Assembly (NCBI GenBank): GCA_035771165.1
Contig: JAWNZC010000105.1
Location: 284,001-348,000 of the forward strand
DNA from: Paragorgia papillata
Lineage: Eukaryota; Cnidaria; Anthozoa; Scleralcyonacea; Coralliidae
Direction of reading: 5' to 3'
Length of the DNA: 64,000 nt
The notes under the pieces: model-generated
Told to the model about the DNA's origin: nothing
Database searches by the model: none
Seen by the model: only the letters and a program-made list of their open reading frames with translations
Translations under genes and position numbers: made by a program
Shown: positions 11,111-21,181 of the stretch, piece by piece
How positions within the stretch are numbered: position 1 is the stretch's first letter
Layout of the letters: the number at the start of each line of letters is the position of its first letter

Positions 11111-12330
11111 GCGGCCGTCAGAGGCCGCGTATTTCTATTGGTCGAATTTGGCGGCCGCGAGTTTCTATTGGTCAAACAAAATTAATGCAGAATAAATTAT
11201 TTTTAAAGTTATTGTTTACGGACTTCAACAATGCATGGAGTGATACATATTTCAACAAGACGGCTATTAAAGACGCCCTAGCTCTTAATATTTTTAAAAT
11301 ACATCGCTGTGGAACAAAAGAAAAGAAATAGCAAAGTAGATCCGGGTTGAAACTCCATGAATCTCTCTGTCTGTCAGTGGCTGGCTTTATAATACCGAAG
11401 CAAGTGTCGTCACTTTCATCACAAGTCGAGCCCCGTCCGTCGCCTTGATTCAATAATAATGTGCCGTTCAAAACGTCAAAACATATTAGTAAGAGGAGAT
11501 TACACATTCACTTAATTCATGCAATAAAGATTATTGCTAAATGAGGTAAGCTCTTTTTCAAACGAAGTTTCTTTCTGCCATTAAATGTCTGTGCTATTGT
11601 CTGGAACTTAATTGATATTATCCAATTTGTGTGCCAGTGTGTCTGTATTTAATGTTTATATTATCGAAGCCGACTGACTCGAGGCTACCAGTTATTCAGT
11701 TCAGAATGACCCAGTTTTTTAACTCAACAGCCAGAAGGAAAGTCTTGCTAAATTTGATAAAACACCTGAATTTCTGAACTATTATATGTCGCCGTTTAGA
11801 CTATAATGATACGCACCTGGTTCTACTATGTCGGCTATCTTTGAAAGCGTCTGAAAGTGTCTATATGTTCATTAAGTTGGGTTTTCGCACCTTCCCTAGC
11901 TACGAAGGAGCGTAACTCATTTCATGTTCGTTCGTATACAGCAGTTCGTCAAAGTCTTCGTTTTGACCTCTTGCAATATTTTGTCGCCATCACCTGGATC
12001 AGTGAATGCCGTGCAGTGAATCACAAACACCTAATCTCGAATAACGATTTATCAATGTTTCTTGCAAAATCAAAGTTATGTTCGTCCACAAATTAGAGAT
12101 AGCAAACTAACTATAAGATCTGAGGTTGTCATGATCCAATCTTAGTACATTCAATTTGATTCAAAATGAAACGTTTATAGCACGCATCGCTAAACTGTTT
12201 CGCTACATGTTTTTAGTCTAAAGTTGAATATTTTAAACTCCAAACTACATACCCGATAATCGTTAGATGCGTTACAATGCTTCTGGCTTTCTTATAAACA
12301 GATTTTTTGAGTTTTCAGTAACGAGTAAAG
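11111..12330. other. Intergenic, left flank of the Ngaro/PAT-type element
   Basis: Contains short G/C-rich inverted motifs at 11110-11160 (GCGGCCG, with TTTCTATTGGTC twice) and short open frames without recognisable motifs. Nothing else can be supported. Confidence 0.4.
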
Positions 12331-12398
12331 TAATCTATTCTAACTACACTCCTGCTCTCATAGGCTTACGGGAGGAGAGTTACGGGAGATGCGAGCCC
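12331..12398 (-). repeat. Split direct repeat B2
   Basis: 68 bp starting TAATCTATTCTAACTACACT and identical to B1 at 12711-12778. Forms the outer (3') end of the element. Confidence 0.9.
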
Positions 12399-12630
12399 GT
12401 AAGCCAAGGGGAGAGACCATTAGGTGTACAGTTGGGAGGGGTAGGGTGGGAAAACTGAACAAAAAGGACAAAACACACACAGATAGTGAATTGATAAATC
12501 GTTGAAACTTTACATAAACTATTATTTCTACCCTTTACACCCATCCCTAAATCAGAAGGGACCTAATACAGCATTAGTAAGGCCAAATCGGCTCCAATGG
12601 CCAGGGCCATTCCAACCGTACCTGCCCGCA

Positions 12631-12710
12631 TCTCGTTTAACAAACTGACCATAATCTATTGAACTCACAGTGTTTTATACCTATGTTCCGCATGACTGCA
12701 TTTAGAATAG
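12631..12710 (-). repeat. Split direct repeat A2
   Basis: 80 bp (TCTCGTTTAACAAACTGACC at one end, TTTAGAATAG at the other), matching A1 at 20093-20172 with one substitution seen (ACCATAATC versus ACCCTAATC). It abuts B1 without a spacer, as if element ends had been joined in a circle. Confidence 0.9.
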
Positions 12711-12778
12711 TAATCTATTCTAACTACACTCCTGCTCTCATAGGCTTACGGGAGGAGAGTTACGGGAGATGCGAGCCC
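12711..12778 (-). repeat. Split direct repeat B1
   Basis: 68-bp copy identical to B2. Its edge with A2 falls exactly where A1 and B2 end at the outer limits of the element. Confidence 0.9.
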
Positions 12779-12974
12779 TGTCGCCGGATTACGCCTCCCA
12801 GACTGGTAAACCCTGCAGAGTTCTAAGCAGGCCATACCCCACCCATACCCTAATCACCCGTAACTTATCCCCAAAACTAACCCCTCAAAACCCACATCTC
12901 AAATCTTACACGTCAGACAGGAACTAATTAATTGAATACAGGAGACCCGGTTCCCCCAAAACTTTACATCGTTC

Positions 12975-14318
12975 TCAAAAGAAAGGCGTAAAACCAACTA
13001 AATTGTCACATCGATGAAAACAAGCTCCCAAGACCTCGGCTGGAACACGCCCCGTCGCCGGTAAAGTACTGGCAACGAGTTTATCACATGTGTCAGCGGC
13101 AGAAAGGACTTTACCCATCTGGGTATAATGGTCTACCATGACCGTTGAACACCACCCAATATGCCTTGCAATATCGTCCTTGGACGCCCCTAGTATCCCA
13201 AGAAGGATCGCGGTCCCGCCCCGGAAACCATGCATCGTCTCGTTCGTATATATGTTCAAAGCTTTTAAATAAGTAACCAGCCTGGCCTGTGCCGCAGACA
13301 CCAAATATGGAGAACTGGAGACGGTTGTTTTCTTCATCGTCGTGCGGAAAAGAAATCCATTGCCCAGATTAATTTGCATGGCGGAGCACAGTGCACGATA
13401 GAATTTTAGATTTTCCACCGGGCAGATGGCGGGGTTTTGCACTGGTTGTATCGAAACCGGTCTAGTACGACTTCCTCGCAAGGTTTTCCCCACGCGTTGG
13501 TGAATAAGCAAGCTGTTACCGTTCGGGTGTTGAAAAATATCTACGGTTTTCAGCCGGCCAACGTCCGAGGCTCTTTGCCCAGAAAAGAACTCGAGAATAA
13601 AAAACGTCAAATCTCTGGCATAAATATACTTATCTATGGCCGTCGTTGTGGGACCCAAAAGAAGTGTCCGCAAATACCGAATAATTTGATGAAACTTATC
13701 AAAGAAAATAGGTGTAGCCTGGCGAGGGGATATCCTGGCTTCCGACTGCTCCGCTTGAATCGACTTAAGATACTGTTTCACCGAAAAGTGCGCGGCAGGA
13801 TTACCCCCACCTGAACGTACATCATAATCACCCGCGCGGTCCGAGCTATTAAAAGTAGCTCGAAGTTTCCCGATAGTGGAGTCGACAGTGCCTGCCGCGA
13901 GACGCGAAGGACAATCGCACGGTGCTTGAACTCTAGAGCCCAGGAACTTGCAATCACGCCGGTGGACTTTTGTGCGCTCCTTGTTGTCCTTCCAGACGAG
14001 AAAACGAATCACATCTTTCGGTGAGCAGGTAAAAAGTGTCATGGGTGGGTGGAGCGCACCAAGAAACGTCTGGAGGTCGATCTCCAACTGCGACTTTTGA
14101 CGGCCATATCTGGATAACAACCTTGCTGACTCAAGGTCATCTATCCGTTTATCAATCTCGTTTATGTCCAGTCTAACTCGCTTGGCAGGTGAAGACGCAA
14201 AACTACGACCAACTGGACGTTGAGCGCCACCAGACGTCTGACAAAACGCAGCACAATCGTCGTTTGGATAACGGCAATTGCGACAAGCCTTAGCGGGACG
14301 CCAAATCCTTGGAACCCC
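12975..14318 (-). CDS. Tyrosine recombinase (YR) exon
   Basis: Integrates the circular cDNA into the chromosome. The 447 codons are open from 14318, immediately after a polypyrimidine tract and AG at 14319-14320. The catalytic set of the tyrosine recombinase family is intact: R in SGQRASDVG, H-x-x-R in MHGFRGG, H/W in RHIGW and the nucleophile Y in DHYTQMG. An N-terminal extension has C-x2-C-x6-C-x3-C (ACRNCRYPNDDCAAFC), a possible zinc-binding module. There is no in-frame AUG before the core of the N-terminal domain, and the codon before the first exon base is TAG. Therefore I choose the acceptor as the start of the coding exon, with the initiation codon supplied by the leader exon at 19900-20073. 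Confidence 0.85.
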   Translation of the reverse strand, partial: GVPRIWRPAKACRNCRYPNDDCAAFCQTSGGAQRPVGRSFASSPAKRVRLDINEIDKRIDDLESARLLSRYGRQKSQLEIDLQTFLGALHPPMTLFTCSPKDVIRFLVWKDNKERTKVHRRDCKFLGSRVQAPCDCPSRLAAGTVDSTIGKLRATFNSSDRAGDYDVRSGGGNPAAHFSVKQYLKSIQAEQSEARISPRQATPIFFDKFHQIIRYLRTLLLGPTTTAIDKYIYARDLTFFILEFFSGQRASDVGRLKTVDIFQHPNGNSLLIHQRVGKTLRGSRTRPVSIQPVQNPAICPVENLKFYRALCSAMQINLGNGFLFRTTMKKTTVSSSPYLVSAAQARLVTYLKALNIYTNETMHGFRGGTAILLGILGASKDDIARHIGWCSTVMVDHYTQMGKVLSAADTCDKLVASTLPATGRVPAEVLGACFHRCDNLVGFTPFF

Positions 14319-14340
14319 CTAAACAAAGAAGACGAGGGTA
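14319..14340 (-). promoter_or_regulatory. Candidate splice acceptor for the YR exon
   Basis: On the minus strand a pyrimidine-rich CGTCTTCTTTGTTTAG precedes the frame. The following codon is in the YR frame (phase 0) and the TAG of the acceptor closes the frame upstream. Confidence 0.65.
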
Positions 14341-14560
14341 GGAAAACCTACGAGACTGTTTACATCCTAAAGGCCCAAAGGTCCCAGCCCAGAGGTCTAG
14401 ACTCAAAACTTCCACCGCGTGTTGGGTAAGACAAAACACCAGATTGAGCCTTCGAACCCAAACAAACTTTATCTAAAGCACGCCCATTGACCAATGCCCA
14501 CCAAAACCGGCGCGGAAAAACATCGGGAAGGACAATAGTAAATCTGCCACCGGTAGCAAA

Positions 14561-15151
14561 TTAAAAACGGAGGACCGGGCCGATCATCGGTACTGGCGGA
14601 AACACGTACGCGTTATCAGTTCCTTGCAAAGTTTGCGCAAATAAATTAACCCCAGCGGAGTTCGGTGTTGGCCAAGGGGAAAAATGACGGAGTGGAAGGT
14701 CATCTGGATCAGGATGTACGTTTGAGTCAAGAGACATAAGGTCCACCGTATGAGGCCCCCAGCGAAGCTGGAGATCCTGCCAGGATTGGTGAGCAAGCAT
14801 ACAATCGGCATCAGACAGAGCTCTAGACGGTAGGTCAGCCAAATTCTCTTTGGAAGGCACGTGGCACAAGGTGAGCCCAATATTCGCGCATAATGACAAC
14901 TCAAATATGGATTCGATGACCCCCGTGAGATTGGCGCTCTTACCCCCCTGATTCTTCCACGCCTTGACAAGGGTAAGACTGTTCGTGTGTGCATCGATGC
15001 GACAATTGGATAGGGATTGAGCAGCAACAGAGAGGGTGTTCAACAAAGCGCGAGCTTCCTTAACCACGATCGGCTGGAGTTGATCTACTGGCTTCCAATA
15101 ATCTCGGAGCGTGATAGGCTCCCCATCAAGGGGAAAACCCCCCCCCCCCCC
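14561..15151 (-). CDS. RNase H domain of the pol ORF
   Basis: Removes the RNA strand during cDNA synthesis. Acidic residues fit the RNase H set: FADAS (end of the upstream frame), the E in VVKEARALLN, the D in CRIDAHTNS and the D in ENLADLPSR. A following WGPHTVDLM motif is typical of DIRS-group pol proteins. The frame is offset from the RT frame at a run of 14 C (15138-15151; G on the coding strand), so a homopolymer length change has split one polyprotein. The frame ends at 14561. Confidence 0.8.
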   Translation of the reverse strand, partial: GGGGGFPLDGEPITLRDYWKPVDQLQPIVVKEARALLNTLSVAAQSLSNCRIDAHTNSLTLVKAWKNQGGKSANLTGVIESIFELSLCANIGLTLCHVPSKENLADLPSRALSDADCMLAHQSWQDLQLRWGPHTVDLMSLDSNVHPDPDDLPLRHFSPWPTPNSAGVNLFAQTLQGTDNAYVFPPVPMIGPVLRF

Positions 15152-16535
15152 AGCCAGAGTTGGAGGCATCGGCAAAAAATTTAAGCACCAGATGCCGCTC
15201 GTCCAACCATGGAAGATGTCCTCGCCAAGTATCAAGAAATCTCCAATAGATGATTTGTTCACGCAACGCTCCGGTGATTTTAATGGATGCACCAGGCCTC
15301 TTTGCATGTGACCCAATGGCTTGATAAATAACCCTTGTATACAAACGCGCAGCTGGAACCACGATAGCAAAAGACGTCGTTTTGCCGGCAAAACGCTGTA
15401 ACAACTGAAGATCAACCTCACTTTTGGATAGGATTTCTTCCCGTAGCATTCGAAACTTCTCTTTTTTGTCATCCGGCAAAATGAAAGCCATAAGCAAGGA
15501 GTTGGATAAATATCCCAAAAAGCGCACACACTGGGAAGGTATTAAAGAGGACTTTGAAAGGGCCGTGGTGTAACCAAGTGTCGTGAGCACATACGTAACA
15601 ATATACGCTGCGGCTTCAGCTCTTTGAATATCAGACCAGGGGCATCCAGAGGTCGTAACCAACTGGCCGTTGTGTCTGTCGTCAATATACTGGCTACAGG
15701 GGACTCCGAGGGTTCGGATATAACTAGTCGCGACCAAGCCGGTGGAGTGGTACACATATGCACTGGCCTTCCATCCAAACGGTAATGATGCATATACAAA
15801 ATAACAACCGTCCCAAGATAACCCGAACATCGTTCTACTAGAACTGGTAAGCATGAGATGATCGTAGCCACTCTTGTCGTCACAAACGGTCTGATAATGA
15901 TCTCGACCAACGTATCGCGGAAGGTCGGATAAATAATCGAGCGAAAATGGTAGGTCACGGATCCACAGGTTAAGAAACCGTTCATCGTTACACATCCGGG
16001 GTTTAGATGGCTCAACAGTAATTGGCATGACTAAATGCGGAGGCTGAACTTGGCCAACGAGCCCGCAAAATACCAAAGATCCGGTGCGTACCCTTTCCCT
16101 GATGGTTGAATCGATAAAATCCTTAAATTGCTCACATGATTGACTATTCGGAAATTGTCGCTGAGGCGGATAGGGTGAATCGAAGTACTGGCCGGCAAAT
16201 GTTCCTTTATAAGGCTGAAAGTATCTCCAAATATCAACTCCATTCCGAATGAAGGACAGCACTTTCGGCGCTCCACCTGCCGGGACAATTTTCTCCCACT
16301 CATCGTAATGATGGTGTAGCTCCCCCGGTACGAAAAACGAAGGGTCACGAAAGATCACCTCCCTTGGGCTGGCTAAGACTTTGCTACTGGACACCATACG
16401 TGGAGAAGGTCTGGGGCCGACAATAGTAGTAGGCGAACCCTGCCAATCGCACCATTGGACACTCGGTCTCGGGTGGTTTCTTCTATAAAACAACTGCGCG
16501 TTGTGGATTCTCTGACGCTTTGTCGCGGGAAGATC
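15126..16535 (-). CDS. Reverse transcriptase exon of the pol ORF
   Basis: DIRS/Ngaro-type RT. Motifs in order: LVMPITVEPSKPRMCND, DDKSGYDHL, a FGLSWDG ... YVYASLPFGWK block, the catalytic QYIDDR, and LGYTTALSKS with RFLGYL in the palm/thumb. It ends in FFADAS, the first RNase H aspartate. The open frame begins at 16535, directly after TTTTCCTTCCCTTAG; the base triplet before it in frame is TAG, and no AUG precedes the conserved domain. Thus the exon start is set by the acceptor, and translation probably begins in the leader exon at 20073. The frame ends prematurely within the 14-base G run. Confidence 0.85.
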   Translation of the reverse strand, partial: DLPATKRQRIHNAQLFYRRNHPRPSVQWCDWQGSPTTIVGPRPSPRMVSSSKVLASPREVIFRDPSFFVPGELHHHYDEWEKIVPAGGAPKVLSFIRNGVDIWRYFQPYKGTFAGQYFDSPYPPQRQFPNSQSCEQFKDFIDSTIRERVRTGSLVFCGLVGQVQPPHLVMPITVEPSKPRMCNDERFLNLWIRDLPFSLDYLSDLPRYVGRDHYQTVCDDKSGYDHLMLTSSSRTMFGLSWDGCYFVYASLPFGWKASAYVYHSTGLVATSYIRTLGVPCSQYIDDRHNGQLVTTSGCPWSDIQRAEAAAYIVTYVLTTLGYTTALSKSSLIPSQCVRFLGYLSNSLLMAFILPDDKKEKFRMLREEILSKSEVDLQLLQRFAGKTTSFAIVVPAARLYTRVIYQAIGSHAKRPGASIKITGALREQIIYWRFLDTWRGHLPWLDERHLVLKFFADASNSGWGGGGFSP

Positions 16536-16560
16536 CTAAGGGAAGGAAAACTGGGTAAGC
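16536..16560 (-). promoter_or_regulatory. Candidate splice acceptor for the RT exon
   Basis: Minus strand reads GTTTTCCTTCCCTTAG followed by GATCTT; a strong polypyrimidine tract. The first codon after AG is in the RT frame (phase 0). Confidence 0.7.
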
Positions 16561-17296
16561 CCAAAGCAAAAACCCGACCCGAAACCACTGAAAGATCGCC
16601 CACTCCACTGCCGGCCCCAGGCAACCCCGAGGGGCATAAAAGGCATTAGTCGCCCGCACCTGGGTCCAGCAACGGACAGGCAAAGAATGTGGGAGTGAAC
16701 AAAACCCCCAGAAAAGTAAAAAACCCCCAAAAAAATGCTATACAGTGTATCTCAAATTACCGGGGTTGAACGTCCGAGACGCTAAACCCGGTGCTGATTT
16801 CAAACATGCCAACGATAAGAGGATTCGATCTTTTGACTTTACCTTAACCACAAATTATCAGAGGCTTGTTGGGCGTGCGAGGTAACAAAAGGGCCTATCT
16901 CTCTAGAGAACTCAGACGCAGGCGCTACCGGAAGATATAGTTGATTACCAAACGTTGCTGTAAAAAGTCCCCATCCCATTTCACCGCAAAAACGACAAGA
17001 ATAAATATACATGGACGTAAATGCACGCAACGTAGATGAGTCTTCGTAACGCTAAGCTCTAAATGGACCGGTATTCAAACAAAAGGTGCATATTTGCCCC
17101 ACGCGAAACCCACTTGTTTCGCTTGGAAAATAATATCAGAGACATATAAGACCTCACTTCGATATGCCACTCGAAAAACAAAAGAAACAAACAACACAAG
17201 GATCGCAATGCATGAAACATTTATTATCACAACAAAGTAACACAAACGAGCAAAACAATCACCGGTATTACGACCGATAGACACATTAACTAAAAA

Positions 17297-20073
17297 TCAC
17301 ATAGTTTTCCTTGAGGGGCAGTGCCTTTGAAAATGTCCCTGGAGACCACAACTAAAACACACTATGCCGGAACTACCACGACTTGAACCCCCACCCGACG
17401 CCCGACCCCGTGACTGGCGACGATATGGTTGCATAAGAAGCTGATGGGAACTTTTAGTCATCTTCGCGATGGTCGAAGCAACACTTGTCTCCTCCTTCGT
17501 GCCCAGCAATCTAATAATTATATCGCCATACTCCGCACGAAAAATCAAAGGTCTTGTCTGACGCAGTATAGCTTCGAATTCCGCGGCCTTCGGATGGCCT
17601 GCACACCTAGCCCGATCGGACAAGCTCTGAAGCGCCGCAGATATCATCGTTGGATCCCGGAGTCTCGTTGGCGCAGAGGCTAATTGACGAACAAATTGAA
17701 GCGCAGCATCAACGCCTCCGGAAACAGGCCGGTCCGCTCGTAAGGCCTCTACCTCCGCTTGTAGAACTTTAAGCTGCTCCAGGATCTGGAGGGGAAAGAA
17801 AACAGAAAATCAGGCAACGAACGAACAAAACTCAAAATGGGCATCGCGATCCTGAGTTCACGCTCTATGAACATTGATATCGCGGTCAATCCGAATCGAA
17901 ACCAGCCGAGCAGAGAATTGAAATAAACAAAGAATAACCACGAATCAAACAAATGCAACTGACCGGTTTGCCCAAACGCTAAAATTTAAAATGTGAAAGA
18001 GTTCTAATTGTGTAGCAACGGTATCGACAGCTTGTCTTGTATATTACCCGGGTATCGTTGCACACCCCCTATCAATTGTACAAATCATGTTGCCCACAGT
18101 CAAAGTGACTGCCCAGATATACAATTTCGAAATGGAAAGTGGCGTTAGCCATACTACGGGAAACTACTGTAGACCCTTGGAACGCTGACCGGGAAAACAG
18201 TTGCAAATTATTCCCAAGCATGACGCCGGCCGACAATTATATGCGTACACAATGGGAATTGTCTATACATTAAGTCGACCATGCACTATTCCAACGACTG
18301 TAAAAATGGATGATTAACAACGGCTGACACTAACCAAACTGCAGAGACATGTCAGTATAAACTGGCGCCGACCAGTACCCTATCCTCCAATACAAGAAAA
18401 ATGGCCGGCCCCAACCACTACCGTATTAACATACACAAAGCCACAGCAGTGCAATGTTGGCTCAAACCAATACATCACATGATTCTAGAGTTGTACCGGC
18501 CTCAACTAAGCAACACATATAGATTATTGTGTGACACCAATGTAAGAAAGGCCCCAACCAAAACGCTATACGTTTCCATACACAATTGAAAAACGGCCTG
18601 AAGCAAAGCATACAAGCCTCACTATTCAACTTCGAATATTGAAAACAATTAAAAATGCATGGCCACCACCAATGCAGAATAATTGCTCTTACTGTACAAC
18701 TTTATTCACAACGATTGAATACAACGCATGCAATTAACATAAAACCAGTCGTAAACAAAACATACAGTCAACAATCACGGAACATAAACCAGTTCTATAC
18801 GCTAAGCCCGGGCAAAATACGTTGAAAATTCGCGCCCAGGTAGACAAATACGTGGTTTGTGAACGGTGAGTTAGCTAGTTTAAACCCAAAGTCAAACTGC
18901 CGAAGTCTAGACTGTAAAGAAGGAATTAACACTGTAGAAGCAAGACTTCACGCCTAATTAAACCCGTGGCGTGGAATTCCAGTATTCAAACACGCGGGAC
19001 GCTGGGGCGCGATTAACCCACACGATAACGGCTAAAAATACAAACACAATAGCCGTGAATGAGAACTTTAAACCCCGTGAAAGGTGCACCACAACCCAAC
19101 GTTAGGCTGCCGGAATTTTGCCACTCAAACATGCACTTGAAAACCGGCACCGACCCAAAGGAAACAACTGTCGAGAGTACTGTTTCAAAGGGCCTCAACC
19201 CAAACCATACGTCAGACGTTTGGCCCAGCCGTTCCAACACACCTGAAGATTGGCCCCCAACCAATATAATAATCTCTAGGAAGTCATCCCCGTCTGGGGC
19301 CTCAACCCACACGGTAGGCCAGTGAATTCTAACCGTAGAAAACACACTTGAAAATTGGCCCCGATCCAACGATAACACCTGTGAAATAATCACAGACTCA
19401 AACCCCAAGCGCACTTGGGCCGCAACCCATACGTGAGGCGCTTAGCCGTTCAACACATTTGAATAGTGACCCCAATCACTTTACTTTAATAACGCCGAGT
19501 TGCGAATCACCGATCTTGATAGAATTAAGCGGCCTCAATCATTGTCAGGATAGAATCAATTGAAAATATCCTCAAGGAAATAGCCCCAAAACGCCGAAGC
19601 GAAACTAGAGCAAATCACAATCATCTAGGTATTATCAAACAAGATTACGCAACAGAACCGCGAGAGCGAATGTAGGTGACGAGACGCTCGGTCGCCCATG
19701 TGCACTTAGTGGAATAAGGCCAAACGAAGAGACGGCATGTTTACTCGCCTAACACGGCCCTTAACTATACGCTAGCCGGTATTCCCGATAAGGAGAACTA
19801 CGATGAGCGACTATCAGCAGCAAAGCTGAACTATGGTTCCAAACCGGGACAAAACCGGCCAAATCGGCTTAAAACACTGGAATTATAACAAAAACATACC
19901 TCAATAGGTTGGGCCGGAATAGGTGGGTGCTCATTAGCGTCGGCCTGCTCGGCGTTGCCTTCTTGAAGCACTTGTTCATTCGGAGGTTGTTGCTCATTCT
20001 GGTTTATCACCACTGGATTTGGATTTTCAACTTGCGGTGGCAAGATGATGGGAACATCAACAGGTGCGGCCAT
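17297..20073 (-). CDS. Gag-like protein, two exons
   Basis: Structural/nucleic-acid-binding protein of the element. Exon 1 is 20073-19900 (58 codons, from ATG, Pro/Gln/Asn-rich, ends QPIE). Exon 2 is 17785-17297 (162 codons plus stop). The donor GAG|GTATGT and the acceptor TTTCCCCTCCAG|ATC join in phase 0 over a 2,114-base intron, giving 220 aa. Exon 2 starts with a leucine-rich coiled-coil stretch (ILEQLKVLQAEVEALR) and ends with a CCHC zinc knuckle (CFSCGLQGHFQRHC) beside an Arg/Gly/Ser-rich segment, the usual order in retrotransposon Gag. Without splicing, exon 1 would read about 22 codons into the intron and stop, separated from exon 2. The intron is inferred from sequence; no transcript evidence is available to me. 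Confidence 0.75.
17786..17806 (-). promoter_or_regulatory. Candidate splice acceptor for gag exon 2
   Basis: Minus strand TTTTCTTTCCCCTCCAG followed by ATCCTG; phase 0 to the CCHC-containing frame. Confidence 0.7.
17807..19029 (-). other. Inner part of the gag intron
   Basis: No long open frame. Consists of A/C-rich (plus-strand) sequence of the leader intron; nothing else recognised. Confidence 0.5.
19030..19480 (-). repeat. Tandem repeat of about 106-111 bp in the retrotransposon leader intron
   Basis: The phrase CACTTGAAAATTGGCCCC recurs in variants near 19133, 19239, 19345 and 19456, spaced 106, 106 and 111 bases, together with CCTCAACCCA-type blocks. Four diverged units just downstream of the leader exon. 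Its place suggests a promoter/enhancer or splicing role, but that is only inference. Confidence 0.7.
19894..19902 (-). promoter_or_regulatory. Candidate shared splice donor of the leader exon
   Basis: Minus strand GAG|GTATGTTTT at the end of codon 58 (phase 0), which would serve the gag, RT and YR acceptors. Confidence 0.7.
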
Positions 20074-20092
20074 ACCGGAGTTACTTCTAGCG

Positions 20093-20172
20093 TCTCGTTT
20101 AACAAACTGACCCTAATCTATTGAACTCACAGTGTTTTATACCTATGTTCCGCATGACTGCATTTAGAATAG
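20093..20172 (-). repeat. Split direct repeat A1
   Basis: 80 bp at the 5' end of the element, matching A2 (12631-12710). The gag ATG lies 20 bases inside, so A1 probably holds the transcription start region. Confidence 0.9.
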
Positions 20173-21181
20173 TTGATAGTGTGATTGTGTGAAATTTACA
20201 TCTTCGGATTGTGCTTTGAATGAGGATTTTTACACAGACTTCCGGAAGAATGTGATTGGTTTGATTGTGACATTTCGATATCAATTAAGTGGGCGTTATC
20301 GATTTACCCCTAGGATTGTTGCAGGCTCTCATTTCACAGCGCCGCGTTGAGAGAGCCTGCTCGCAGGCTAACCCCTCCCCAACGCAAACATCTCGGGACA
20401 TCACGTGAGTATACTCGATCGAAGAACACATGTTTATAACTTTAATATTATGACAGTTCACAGTTGAATGTGTGAAGATTTTTCAAGATAATACAATTGT
20501 GATCTACAAATGATCTGATCTTAAAATACTGTACAGTGTATAAAATAGGCGGAATTAAGATTATTAAACAGCAATGTTTGGAAATACAACTCAAGTGTGA
20601 AGGTCAAAGTGACAAAGATGTCAACGTTCAAATTTCGAAGGTGATATTTTCATTCCTGCAAATCAGAGTCACTCTCAACAACAATTCGCCTAAAACGATG
20701 CTTTTCAACTTCGAGAGAACAGCTGGATTCACCTTGGCCAACATTGAAAATGGCATTGCAATTGTGAAATTGGTTGGTGGAAAGGATGGAAGTGGAAGGC
20801 GAAGAGGGCTGCTGTGTGCTTGGTGGCCACAGGTTCGCCATATCCGGAGTCAGCTCGCAGTGCTCGGAAGAAGGTTTGTGATTGGTCTAGAGCTTTTCCA
20901 ACAAATTTAATTATTAACAAACGCTACCATTAGTTAATTTTATTATAAATTAAAGAGTCATTGGCAACCGCGATGCTTTGTGCGCTTGTGTTTGGCTCGC
21001 GGCCATTTTTTTGGTGAGTAATTCCTTTCGTTGAATCAGGGTTGAGTAATCCGTGAATATCTCTTCAATCCTTATCGTATTTTAATTAGTTCACATTGTT
21101 TTGGAAAGCAGTCATCTCCGTGTAAGTAGGCTTTTATTTATTTGTCACGAAGCTTACTTATTTCGTGGGTATTTTTGCAAA
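20173..21181. other. Right flank of the Ngaro/PAT-type element; contains a MITE fragment
   Basis: No supported gene. At 20321-20370 is a TAGCCTGCG-family MITE fragment on the minus strand, an inverted repeat of GCAGGCTCTC with GAGAGCCTGC. A 124-codon open frame at 20536-20910 has no recognisable motif. Confidence 0.5.

Larger units (their letters stand above)
12331..20172 (-). mobile_element. Tyrosine-recombinase retrotransposon, Ngaro/PAT-type, nearly complete
   Basis: Reads on the minus strand as repeat A1 (20172-20093), gag, RT-RNase H, tyrosine recombinase, then B1-A2 (abutting) and B2. This is the split-direct-repeat order typical of PAT and Ngaro elements; DIRS-1-type elements have inverted terminal repeats instead. 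Elements of this group integrate by tyrosine recombination from a circular DNA rather than with an integrase, so no target duplication is expected and none is seen. The outermost bases are A1 at 20172 and B2 at 12331. The copy looks young: three long frames, repeats almost identical, with one homopolymer frame break between RT and RNase H. Expression appears to depend on splicing from the first gag exon. Confidence 0.9.

Noticed and set aside
13437..13814. Plus-strand frame across the recombinase
   Set aside because: Shadow of the YR coding strand, which has intact catalytic residues on the minus strand.
15542..16348. Other minus-strand frames over the RT
   Set aside because: Alternative frames of the RT exon; they lack RT motifs.
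20536..20910. 124-codon plus-strand frame
   Set aside because: No motif, no splice context and overlapping frames on the other strand of similar length; not supportable as a gene.
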